From Rhabdophis nuchalis (lineage: Eukaryota; Chordata; Lepidosauria; Squamata; Natricidae), in contig CM077645.1 in the NCBI GenBank assembly GCA_039707465.1, forward strand, positions 62,343,850-62,407,849: a stretch of 64,000 nucleotides of DNA. The letters run 5' to 3'. Positions 23,164 to 34,856 of this stretch are shown here, piece by piece (the stretch's first letter is position 1; each line of letters starts with the position of its first letter). The position numbers and the translations under genes are program-made. A model generated the notes under the pieces. It made no database searches. It had not been told where the DNA came from and worked only from the letters and a program-made list of their open reading frames with translations.

Positions 23164-23395
23164 AATGACCCTGGTGGCGCAGAGGTTAGAATGCAAGGTT
23201 AGACTAACTGCCAATAGGCTGAAGTTTTATTCTGGCAGTCTCAAGGTTGACTCAGTCTTCCATCATAATGAGTTTGGTAAAATGATAAGATTGTTTGGGG
23301 CAATATGCTGACATTGTAAACCACCCAGAGACTGCTCTAAAGCATTGTGGGGTGGTATATAAGTCTTGAGCGCTAATGGTATTGCTAAATAGGCT
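23164..23395 (+). mobile_element. tRNA-derived SINE (same family as 12341)
   Basis: GACCCTGGTGGCGCAGAGGTTA (A box), then GTCTCAAGGTTGACTCAGTC, GTAAAATGATAAGATTGTTTG, GTAAACCACCCAGAGACTGC, GGTGGTATATAAGTCTTGAG and a GCTAATGGTATTGCTA tail. Essentially full length and colinear with the minus-strand copy at 12341. Confidence 0.85.
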
Positions 23396-24519
23396 GCCTT
23401 TGCATCTCCACCGTTAAATACTATTTAACTAGATAATGGCACTTAACAAATGGCATTTGCATTTGCAAATTTCGTTTTCTGTTGGTTGATTGGTATGTTT
23501 AATATAATGGAATCACCAGATGTTAGTATGCAGGAGGAACATCGTGGACTTTTTGATTTTTTTTCTTTACTTTTTCTTTCCTGATTTTTATCAGAAAAAT
23601 AAAATCACCTGCTAAGGATACATCTATAACATAGTTCATAATGCAATATAAACCTCTAAAACTATCCTAAACTTTGGAGAAAAAAATGAAAAAAATGCAA
23701 CATTGTAAAAAATCTTAGGATTATATTAGACAATTCCCATAGTAAAATTATGTACATTTATGAAATATAGAATCCAGGTAATATAATACAAACATGCTAG
23801 AAATTTTATCTTAATTCTACTTTTCCTAATGATAATTCTTAAGGTTAATTATCTTTAAGGATAATTTTATAAAACTATTTTTAAGCTTATTGAAAATACA
23901 GCCCTATTATTACATATCTAGTGAAAACCTGATATGGTATAGACTGAAAATAGTTATGAGCAGTGCTTGATATTTTTTCTTGACCTTAACGAGTCATATA
24001 TTAAGGAGTGTAGAAGTTGTTAATTTTTTATTCATCAATGAAAATAAAATTTTTCTTCAGTTCTTACTTTTAGTATATCTATTGGGAAGGAGGGAAAATA
24101 CGATTTAAGGCACTGTGCCTGTAATAACTTTCCTAAGCTGATTAAGCACTTTTTGTAAAATGATTACACTGATTTTTGTAACCTAATAAAAGTTCATTTA
24201 TATTCGTAGGCGTTCGCTGAAAGAAACTCTTACGCTTGTTTTGAAAATGCATCTTTAGAATTGTGTTTGGCTTTTCCAGGGAGCTAGTGGGAAGGAACAA
24301 AAAATCAATTGAAGTAGTACTGCTTGCAAAGCAATCAATTTGCTTCTATTATAAGTTGAAGAGGTATCCTGAAGGTTTGAAGGAGATATATGCTGTGTCT
24401 GCGGTTATTTTTCTGTAATATGGAGAACAAGATGCATTTTCATTCTTTCTTTAAAGAAATGAGTCCATATGAGTTTATTAGAAACTTCTTATTTTACAAC
24501 AACAAGAAATTTCTCTTGT

Positions 24520-24715
24520 CACTTTGAGTCGTTCCTGGGGACTTCTATACTAGTTCCTGCAGTTTTCTTATCAAGGGTTTATGGAAGTAGTTTACCAGCT
24601 TCCTAGGGCTGAGAGAAATGGACCGGCCCATAGTCACCCAGCTGGCTTTATACCTAAGACAGGACTAGAACTCCTGTTCTCCATTAGAAACATACTTAGT
24701 TGGTTATATCAACAT
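24520..24715 (-). mobile_element. SINE, tRNA-headed
   Basis: Read from the plus strand: TTGAGTCGTTCCTGGGGACT, CTGCAGTTTTCTTATCAAGG, TTCCTAGGGCTGAGAGAAAT, GTCACCCAGCTGGCTTTATA and GGACTAGAACTCCTGTTCTC, the reverse of the element at 15368 and 39772. Confidence 0.7.
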
Positions 24716-26101
24716 AGCTAATCTGATCGGTTTCTTTATGCTGCTTTTCATATGAGCTTTAGTAGATAATTCGACTGTACTCCTGTATATTTTTACTTGA
24801 TATAAGATATAATAAAAGCATAATAGGATCTATTTTGGGTTAAGTCTTTGTAACAGTCCATTGTAAATGCTGTTCTATTTTTACTTGTCTATCATCAGTA
24901 CACTTTTAACTATTTTTAACTTTAAGCATTTCAGTGTTATACTATTTCTTTTATTAGCTATTAAATCCTAAACTCATGGAAAAGATGTGTTTTCACAATT
25001 AAGAATTTAGGATTTTATATCAAGCTTTTTAATGCATTACATCGGTTTACTGCTTATTTCATATTACAGAAATAATAACATTCTGCTTTGTGCCAGCAAT
25101 TCTAATTGAATCTAAATAGTAGTGTTGAGTTGATAATTCTTCTTCCCTCTAGGCTCTGTGCACAGGTGGCAAAAATGGGTGACATTGTAATGGAAGAGAA
25201 ATAAGGAATTTCTTAACCTTATTAGTCTCAATATAACAATGCCTTTTAATGCTTTCTTCTATATTTCTTTCAGTTGCCACAAGAGCAGTAATAATCTGGC
25301 TATTGTTGGCTACCATTTTTTTTCCAGAAAGGACATGGATGTTTTGTTTTCCAAATGTTTTTAGGGTTATGGCTATTAACTTAGCAACAATAAGAATTAT
25401 ATGTGTATCAGATCTCTCCCTCCCCTCCCTCTCTCACACACACACCCCTGTGTTCACAAAATAATGAACTTTAAATTTTTGTTGCAAGTAAAGTGTTTAA
25501 TATATTCCTAGCTTATTAATTACACTCTTCACATCCACATTTTTCTCTGGTGTTCCCATTGATTTTACTGAAGTGTTTACATATACTTTGCTTGAAGTAA
25601 GTTCCACTAAGCTTTATATGACATTCTTTGACTTAACTTTATAGGCTAGAACTGTAAATAAGTTTTGGGAGTAAATGGTTTTCTGCAGAGTTCATGCCTT
25701 GACTAGGAATTAAACTTATGAGACACCCAAGAGGTATTTCTGAAGTTGGAACTCATCATCTTATCTCATTTGCTATATAGTCCAAACTTGGCATTGTGCA
25801 GTTTCTATTTCCCTACAAATTGAAGCAATACTTTTATGGGTATCTGTTTCATTTCGATGAAGAAATGGAAAAGAATATAAAAATGTAGTCACAGAGAGTT
25901 CTTTTGTGGAGTTATTTACTCTAAATGATCTAAGAAACTGCTCCATGGTGATAGAAGTGTGTAGCAAATTAAGATTACATCAAAAAGTAAATAAGATAAT
26001 TAAAATGATTTTTTTACTAGTTTCATTTATTAAAATATACATATTTTAAAGTTATATAGGTTGAGGCAAGTTTCCTTTCCATTATAATCTATGTTCTATA
26101 T

Positions 26102-26210
26102 CAGGGGGGTCAAACATGTGGCGTGCGGGCCAGATGCGTCACACACTGGCCATGCCCATCCCTGAGATGTCACATGATGACAACTTGACAACGTGAGTTT
26201 GACACTCCTG
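26102..26210. mobile_element. Non-autonomous hAT element, 109 bp, exact target duplication
   Basis: Begins CAGGGGGGTCAAACATGTGG and ends GTGAGTTTGACACTCCTG; the ends are inverted repeats. It is flanked by a perfect 8-bp duplication TTCTATAT (26094-26101 and 26211-26218). The interior (GCGGGCCAGATGCGTCACAC, ACTGGCCATGCCCATCCC) matches the copies at 57628 and 62760. Confidence 0.88.
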
Positions 26211-29200
26211 TTCTATATTATAGTAATGTGGAAGAGTGAACTCACTACCTAGAGTAAATAGGCATTTTTCTGATTCAGAGTTTTGGTGTTGTCTGAGAAG
26301 AGGTTTAAAACAATTCCACCCTCTCTTTCATGGGAGAATTTGCTTCATAAAAGGGAACCAAAAACAAGCATGCATGTGGGTATGTCAAGAAACAAATCAA
26401 GCCAGGAAGGCAGCAGAAATGCCGGAAATAGCATCTAGCTGGAAGACAAACATTTCAGCAGCAGTCTTCAAACAGTGAAAGAAGACTGCAGTTCATTGAC
26501 TTGCAAGATTGGTTGAGAAGCAGATTGAGAGATGGGAGTGGAAAAGAGGCGACAAGAATCTGCAAACCAAAGCAAGCCTCATATGTTTAGAAGCCCAGAT
26601 GTAGACCAGCTCCAGCAACAGAGAACTCTGTGTCCTGGGGTAGAGAAAAAGCCATTTGGAATTCTGTGAAGGAGGGAAAACATGTTCTCACATGGAGAAC
26701 GACTAAGAATAACTACAAGAACTAAAGACCTTGGTTGTGGGAAAGAAATATTAAAACAGCTATGAAATAGTTAAGATAGGAAAACATACTTCTACAAAAC
26801 ACACAGACAGGAACAAAGACACACAGGTTAAATATTATAGGTTAAATAAGAAAAGAAATAATGGTAAACCTGTTTACAAGCTGAAAAATAGCATAAAGTT
26901 TAGAAATAAAAAAATAACTTATGTTTATACAATAAGATAATGTTATGGGAAAAACTGCAGTTCTCAAATCAAGCATTACCAACTTAAAAAAAAATTGTTG
27001 CAGGAATTAGTATATCCAAATAAAAAAACCCACACAATTCAATAAACACAGAATTAGTTTAGTTGTATAAATGGTAAGCAGTTATTATGGACTATTAGCA
27101 AAACATTGCAATAAAAATCAACATACTTGCTAATATAATCTTGCTGTTCTTTAAGTACTAATAGCAGCTTAAAATTAATTAGAAATTGAGGTGATGGAGC
27201 CTTAAACAAGGCTAGTTGGTTTTAAGATAGGTCCTTTAATATGCCAGGATAACTTGCAACAGTAAAAAGGAAGTGGTACTCTTATTTGCTAGTTAGAAAT
27301 TACAATTCTTAATATTGATCTGATTGTAATGACACCATCTTGTCTCTCTGCTTTGCAGGTGAGATGCACAGTTTTGCTTACTGACCACTTTGCTTAGTGG
27401 TGAAGTTGTTGGGTCCCAATTGGGGTTGTTATGCAAGGACTACATGCACATGTTTATATAATGCTGAAAGAGGAATGTGATAGTTTTTTGTTAGCTTGGT
27501 ATGTTGTTATAAATCAAAGGAGAATTCAATATATTGTACACCAATATATCCTTGCTTGGTTATACATAGTACATATAGAAAGTCTTGATCTGTTTGAAAA
27601 AAATATCTGCTATCTGAACTGCTAAGGTAATTTTCTAAGATAATGTTTTTGAACATGTTAACCTTTTGCAAAACTTTTTGATGTTTTAACCTTGTTAAGT
27701 AAAGATTCATACTTTGCTTTAAAGGGAAAAGTAGTGATCTAAATTAAATGCTAATCGACTTTTTTTTTTTGAAAAATGTATTAACTTTTCTATTTAACAT
27801 TGATTACAAGACAAGGGAAGAAATCAAGCAATTAAAAACTAGTGCAGTATAAAAAATATGTGAGCATTACTTCACTAATGCTAATTCCATTAGGTCTCTA
27901 AATGACTTTCATATAACTTTGCTTCAGTTTGTTACATATTGTTCTGATGTGACCTGCTTTCTGATGGTATTACATGATTGTATTACATACCCAGTGTATA
28001 GGGATTAAACTAGAACTCTTAGGTGAATAAGATTTAGTAGCTATTAGATGGCATCTGGTGTGCTAAAACTAATAAGTAGAATACAACAAATTGAATGGTA
28101 TACTTTATTTGAAAGTATTAGTCCAGATGCAGGGGTGGTAGTGAAAAGAAGACATATTATATGTGAAGGAATGCATACAGTAAATGTATTGAGATTGAGA
28201 AAATTGTGCATAAGTGTCTTGTTGACAACAAGGTAAGATTGTCAAGCAAGGTAATATTTAAGTAAGAATAGATGGAACACGAAATAACAATGATTTATTG
28301 TAAGAATCTTATAGAGTACGAAACCTGTTAGGAGAGAGAGACATAGTAATATGTCTCCATCTAACAAAGAATCTATTGAAAAAAACCAATTTGTCTAAGA
28401 CTGCAAATTCTTGTGGAATGTTTCATTTGTTTTAGAAAGTTAAGGAAAGTTGTGGTATTACTGCATCTGGTCCTCCTCAATAGAAAACTAGTTGACAAGT
28501 TAAAAGCAATGAGAATTTTGGGAGGAAGTGATTATGTCATCCTGGGGTTCAAGGTAAAATAAAAATAAAAATTATGTTACAGTTATACATGTACAATTGC
28601 AAATTTCCTTTCAGGGAACCAATTTTAATAACCTATCCAATATATAATGCCTTTTCTGTCAAGATATCAGCAAGCCAAGCACCGCCCCCCATTTTAAACT
28701 TGATCAAGTAAGCCAACTTTATTTTCCTTCCCTTTATATAAAACAATCTTGCTGATTAATCCATTCAATTATCATTATCCTGTGTCTCAAATTTCTTCTA
28801 AAATTTAACAAACTACTTTTTTAAGTCCAGGAGGAAGAATTTGTTTGAACTATTCTCTTGAATTGGTATTTTAAATTCGACAATGGTTAAAAGCAGTTGG
28901 TAACGGTTAAAAGCATATCTGGGCAGAAAAGCTAAATAATGTTGGGCTAAATAGGTTGTACGGGATATCCACCAAGAGTTGATCCAGAATAATTTTATAA
29001 ATAATGTAAATTTATATTTTTAGTTATTAATATAGCTACGGTATATTATCATAATTAGTTTTTCTTTTGTAAGTCGACAAGTGCTACTTTTTACAGCAGA
29101 GAAGGAGCAAGGCTCTTTCTCAGAGGTATGTTTAGACAAAATCCTGTTAATATACTTTGATTAAGAACTATTTTTTCTCTTTTTTAGATTTAAGACTGCT

Positions 29201-30004
29201 TAAAAGCAAATGAATGTGGGATTTTTTCCCTGAGTCTTCACTCAAAAAGTCGTTCTTTGATACATAAAAGTGTGACCTTTGTATTCTTGTAACTGTTCAT
29301 TATATTATTAAATTGTTTTCTTTTTATTCAGCAGAGTGGATTTAGAAAATGCAAGCTTCATATTATCTGATTTCTTGGGAAGGGATTTACATATACATTT
29401 CATTGTAGCAAGCTTTTTAAAATGTTGCACAGTCCTTTAGGTGTTTAAAGTAAAATATGATTTTTTTAGCATGTTCCCATGCCTTTTAATAGAAAATAGG
29501 CAGTTAAGTTTTGGCAGCATTCAACTAGAAGGAAAGAAAATAATACTGTACTTTAGGATATCAATTTATACAGAAATAAAAACATAAAAAGCCTCTTAAA
29601 ATATTAAATTTATCATTATTATTATTTGATATTTTTAAGAGACTTATTTTTAATATTTGAATTTATGTTTCCCAACTGTCAATGACTCTGGGTTTCTCAC
29701 AACAAATTGTAATAAAATCAATGAAAGATCAAATATGGCAGTTGTGATGAAGTAAGAGGTCTCTTTATTTTCCTCATTGAAAGTCTGGATAAGGTCAGAT
29801 CTTCATGGGTCTTTTAAATAACAACAGAGTGGCAGCCATTTAGGTCTTCAGGGAATTCTGGGGGCATATGATATTGCAGAGCAGGTTCACTTTCAGACTC
29901 CCAGTAGATGACATTTTTAATCACAGGAACCCAGAACATGCCAATCCTGGAGGTTGAATTGGCTGGACAGATGCTATGGAGACAAGCAATCCCTCAATAA
30001 CAGG

Positions 30005-30205
30005 TCCTATGCCTTTTAGGATTTTATAACTACTACACCTGGAAGTAAATTGGCACCTAGTGCAGCTTGTGAAGCAAAAGGGTAATATGGACATACTAAG
30101 GTATGCTCATTGCTCATGCTGCTACATTATGGACCAGTTGAAGTTTCTGGGAGACTTTTAATGGTAGCTCCATGTTTAGTGTATTGCAAGGTGACCAAAC
30201 AATGA
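30005..30205 (-). mobile_element. Old L2 LINE fragment
   Basis: CACCTGGAAGTAAATTGGCA, CCTAGTGCAGCTTGTGAAGC, GGTAATATGGACATACTAAG, ACATTATGGACCAGTTGAAG and GCAAGGTGACCAA are diverged forms of the antisense strand of the L2 reverse-transcriptase end seen at 57738-58443 (there GAAGCGCACCCG, AGCCAATGCAGC, GACAAGCTGAAG). Much older than the other L2 copies here. Confidence 0.55.
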
Positions 30206-32639
30206 GTGGCTGTCTCTTAATAGAGCCAGTTTGATCTAATGGTTGTGAGGTGATTGTTCTACATAGTAGCAGTTTATTGAATGGTAGTGTACTATGACAT
30301 TTTCCTCACCTCACCCTTAGATCTATGAAGACACTCACCCAAACTAAAGATGCCGTATTATGCCACCATTATCTAGTGGTAAGTTAACAGAATATCTTGC
30401 TATTCAGAAATGTTTCAGTCAACTTTAGGTATCAGTAGAGAGAGACTGATTAAATTGATCATGCAATTGTAAAATTCAGAATGCCTTGAATCAAGGAATA
30501 CTTTGATTCTTGTGAACTGTCATCTTTTAATAGGCAAACTAGAATATTTTCATTAGGATTCATGATACCTTAACTGAAATGTTTGTTTTCTTGAATAACT
30601 TACGACAAAAATGAAGGCATGGGGATTGTTATAGGGTACCTGTGAGGCATCTTTTACTTTGTTATATTTGTTTGTACCCAAGCAGTCATGTTGTTTTATA
30701 TGTGTGCTGTTTTCTAATTTCTATTTGTTGTAATACTACAATATTGTACAGTCATTACAGCATGATGGGTGCCACATAAAGTTATATCTAAATAACCAAA
30801 TATTTCTGTTACCTTTTCTGTTTTATATAGGACACTAAAATTGATATTTATTAAAACTACAGATAGTTGTAATACTGACCCAGATAATTTAAATATACAA
30901 TCATAACATTCATAAATATCAAAATCATGCTTGTTGAAATATGTAGCAGGAAAGGCAGACAATTTAAATGAAACATAATTTGTATATTACTGTTTTGCAT
31001 TGAACTAAGAAAGTATACTTACTGATGATATTTTATAAATGTTGATCAGCAGGTTGTGCAGTATTATTATAAACATCAGTACAATATATTGTACACTATC
31101 TGAAGTATATTCAGTTTTTTAAATTGTATACAATTTGAGTGTATTAATAGCAGATAGCAGGAAAAGTGAGTTTCCTTTCAGGTGGTGTTTTTTTGTGTGC
31201 TGCTACTACATATAGTAATTGATTAACCACTATTGTAGCTAATTAAGCAAGTTAATTTTTTCTGTTTCTTTTTAAAAGGCTTCAAGAACCCGAAGCAGTG
31301 TTAGTCTGACAAACTTAATGCAGTTCTTTTTAATAAAATAAAAACATAAGGCAAACTGGAAGGCCAAGCTAATTATTATCACAAAAACAATAATATTATA
31401 TTACAACTAAAACTACCTCAAATGCTTATTGTCCAAATGGTTTTAGTAAAAAATATTTATTTCATTTAAAAAAAAAATTATTTGATATAATATTGGTTTA
31501 TGTTTACTTTTGTAAATTGTGCTTTATGTAAATTGTGCTCTATGTTGGATGTATACTGAAGCGCTGACACATTTTTGAAAAAATACAGAAAAGGTTCCAT
31601 GCTCTATTAAAATTCATAGCTCTTCCACCCATCTTTTCAAAAATGTATAATTACTTGTAAAATGTAACAAATGCATCATAAACAAATGCCTTGCTGCCCC
31701 AAAGCAAAACATTTAGCCAAACAGTAAGAGTAATAACAAAAACAAATAAAAAATTGTCCCTTAAGGAAAAATGTTTGCTTTTGATAGAAATAATCTAAAA
31801 AAGTGAGTAAAAAATATAAAATTATACATTACAGTGATAGACATTAAGATCTTTCCCAAAGGCAATCTTGTCATCAAATGATATAATGCTTCCTGTAGCA
31901 CTTTGAAATGTTTAATGAATGCTATAAAATATAAACAAAACTTCAGTTTTGGATCGTAGAATCAAGCATGCATATAGCCAATGGATCTGAAGTAATTCTC
32001 CATATGGAAAACATAGTGGCATCCAATAAAATTAACAATTTAACATTTAAGTTCCTTCCCAATATTTGAATGAAAACCGGAGGTAGTCCACCATTAACAA
32101 ATATGAATGTTTATGTAACATACCAGAATGGTTTGTTGCCACCACACTTAGGGAGAAATAACTTTAATTATTTTATATCTCCTACAGAAACCTATTAAGC
32201 TGGGTAATATTGCTCTTTCATTCAACTTACAAACAGATTGAAGAGAGAAATATTTAATTTGAAGATGTTGTACCCTTTCCTCTAATTATTTCTGTGTTGG
32301 AGAATATTCAAATTATTCCTGCCACTAGCATAGATATAACTGTTTGCCTAGCTATACTAATAATAAGAGATAAAGTGAAAGATAATAAAAATATATCTAT
32401 TTTGGATATTCTCAGCAATGTCTAATACTCCACACTTTGTACATTGTCAAATGGATGGAGCTGGATCAGAAGGTATGAAAAGCCATTAAGGAATCAAAGA
32501 GCACAAGAATGGGCACCACTGCCATTCCAGCTGTGCCACACAGGTCATCAGCAAATGCAACCAAGGCTGATTTAGTACTAGATCCAAGCCTAAAACCCAA
32601 TTGAAAAGACAAGAATCTATTCCAAACTCAGAAGAAGAT

Positions 32640-33272
32640 TCCAACTGTTCTGCCCCAGGCAAAGATCACAGAAATAGACAAAGAGGTAGTTTTATTCTCT
32701 TTGTTAAATAAGACTTACACACACACACATACAGTATATGTATGTGTGTGCGAAGTCATATATTTGCAGCATAGAACCAAGTTTTCCTTGGCAAGGGTTC
32801 CAAATTTAATCAGGATGCAGGAGAGTAGTCAAATAGAGTCTTAGAATCAGAGCTTATAGCCAGGTTCATCAGTCAGTCCAAGTTCAAAACAAGGATTGCC
32901 AGATGTACAAATCAAAACACAAAAGAGTGGGAATTAATGAATGATTGTTGTCAATGAAGAGCTTGTGCTTACTGCTTCATTTTTAATAGAAGCAGTCCTA
33001 GTATAGTTCATTTAGCAAGGAAAAACTCTTGCTTGAACAGTATTATAAAGTCCCTTTGAGCTACTCTCTTTGAAGCCTGGTTGAGTTCTTGCATTGGGAT
33101 GATAGCACAACAGCTGTGTCTACTGGATCCTGTCTACTTCACCACCTCTGCCTATTTGGACAGCAGTCCATCTGGTGATACTGGAGCTAACATCTGTTAG
33201 CACTTCCAGGACTGGCTCTGGAGCCAGCTGCTGGTCATAGGTCTTCTCTTCTGATTTTAAATCTGAACTCAC
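32640..33272 (-). mobile_element. LTR-like retroelement remnant, unassigned
   Basis: On the minus strand an open segment (SEEKTYDQQLAPEPVLEVLT, then SSSITRWTAVQIGRGGEVDR) is followed by a stop, an AT-rich GGACTTTATAATACTG box, about 450 bp of non-coding sequence and a polyadenylation signal GAATAAAAC near 32690 with a downstream GATCTTTGCCTGGGGCAGAA. That order (end of ORF, promoter-like box, poly(A) signal) fits a 3' LTR read antisense to ATRNL1. A palindromic CA/TG microsatellite lies inside it (32715-32752). The Gypsy-like LTR at 33273 begins at its boundary. Family unknown. Confidence 0.4.
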
Positions 33273-33605
33273 TGTTGTGTCCTCAACCTGCGACCGGTCT
33301 CGACTTACGACCGGCCGCAGGTCTTCCAGGCTGCCTCTTGGAGCCTTGGCAACAGGCTGTAGCAAGGCGGCCAACCGACAGACGCGCCTGATTGGCTGAG
33401 GCGCGCCTGGCCCTTGCTGCAGCCTGATTGGCTCCCCCTTTGACAGCTCCAAATATAAAGAGCTGTCAAAGCGCGGGAGCCCCTGTCTACCACACATTTT
33501 CTTTTACTGAACCTATCTTCCTTTGTAAGCTGTGCCTAGCTAAATAAAAGCTATGTTTCTGAGCAAACCTGATGTGGACCCACTCTTTGACCGAACTCAT
33601 AATAC
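33273..33605 (+). mobile_element. LTR of a Gypsy-like retrotransposon
   Basis: A GC-rich segment beginning about TGTTGTGTCCTCAAC and ending about ACCGAACTCA. It contains two inverted CCAAT boxes (ATTGGCT at 33391-33397 and 33427-33433), a TATA-like box AAATATAAAG (33451-33460) and a poly(A) signal AATAAA (33543-33548), in the order expected for U3-R-U5. A primer-binding site follows directly. The exact ends are uncertain because the partner LTR is absent from the window. Confidence 0.72.
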
Positions 33606-33623
33606 TGGCGACGAAGATGGGAT
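33606..33623 (+). promoter_or_regulatory. Primer-binding site complementary to tRNA-Ser(GCU)
   Basis: TGGCGACGAAGATGGGAT begins with TGG, the complement of a tRNA CCA end. From memory of the vertebrate tRNA-Ser(GCU) 3' end, it matches 17 of 18 bases (one A where G is expected). It lies a few bases after the LTR, the correct position for priming minus-strand DNA synthesis in an LTR retrotransposon. Confidence 0.75.
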
Positions 33624-34310
33624 CAGGCAGAGCTCATTTTCGCGGTACGATCAACCGGATCGTTTCCCCCGCTCGACCCATCGACGCGGCCACGGAAACC
33701 TGGGTCTCCTACGGCCCACCTCGAGCGCTTCCCTGCCGGCTAGTACGACCGGGCCAGGACGCTCGAAGACCTCTCGAGCTGCGGCGGCCGAGGCCTCGAA
33801 ACCGCGCAAGCCGTGGCTACCCCGGCAGCGGTCAACGATCTGCCGCGGGACACCGCTTCGCCCTCGGACAAAGCCACCAGAAACAGCCAGGAACTACGAA
33901 ACGCACCGCTTCTTCCTCGGATCGAGCCGACAGAAGCAGCCAAGGCCTACGGGACTCCTGAGTCGCCGTGCAAGGCCCATCTACCGCCGCTACGGCCATA
34001 AGGGCCTCCGACATCAGCACCAGCAACAACAGCCGTCCGGCTGCCACGCCGGGCCCAACAACCCCGCCCAACCGGGCCGGCCTACCCATCTGCAAGATAT
34101 ACTAAAGGGCCTTCGCTAGTCAGGCCTCCCTACCACCTTCCTGTCAGGCCTGTCCTGCCTTCCGCCGTTCTGGCAACCATCTTCGGCCTGGCTCAAGCCG
34201 ACCAGTCGACCAGGCCTCCCCATCGAAGACCACGCCTCCTCGCATGACTACCGGCAAGCTTCATCGGCCTAACTCAAGCCGAGCGGACGACCAGGCCTAC
34301 ACAACAATCA
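33624..34310 (+). mobile_element. GC-rich leader / 5' internal part of the Gypsy-like element
   Basis: Extremely GC-rich compared with the rest of the window, Arg/Pro-rich in every frame and with no recognisable gag motif. Imperfect repeats of the type CGGCCTGGCTCAAGCCGACC and CGACCAGGCCT recur about 80 bp apart near 34184-34295. The open frame 33553-34119 is best explained by the lack of AT-rich stops and starts within the LTR. No gag, protease, polymerase or second LTR follows; the element breaks off at about 34310. Confidence 0.55.
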
Positions 34311-34856
34311 GGTGGATAGACAATAGCTGAATCACAGAATTTCTAGAGACAGAATTTCTAAAGGACAAGAAACAATACCTTACTCTGAATGCGATTAGGA
34401 CCTTTAATATGAAGAGGAATACAATATAGTGTTCTAAGAAGTGTTCAAGGAGAATATGATATACTTCTCTATAATCCTCTTATTTATGGTACATCCTGAT
34501 TTGGTGTCATTAGACCGTGATTAAAACCAGGATCATCAGTGTTTACTAAGATTTATAAAATTTAAAAAATGTATACTGGCCAGCTTCCTTTCTGATTTTA
34601 GATTTTCATTTCAGATCAAAAGACATTGTCATTCGGTTGCATGCTACTTTGAGATTGAAAAATGTTTGATGTCAGAATTTGATGAAACAGAAATATTTTT
34701 TATGGATTTTAATATCTTACAGGATCTTGTTCTTCCTACTATAAATACAAAACCACAGATATAAATTTTAGTCAATAGCTTCCTTGATTAGGAATGGAGG
34801 ACTGAACCGGCTTGAATTGTGACATCCAATCTACCATAACACCCCTCTTATCCATA

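Noticed and set aside
26236..26478. An 80-residue frame as a novel gene
   Set aside because: No domain, no splice or promoter context, and the surrounding stretch looks like an old repeat.
33553..34119. A 188-residue Arg/Pro-rich frame as a possible gag gene
   Set aside because: It starts inside the LTR, all frames are open because of the high GC content, and no gag motifs (zinc knuckle, major homology region) are visible.
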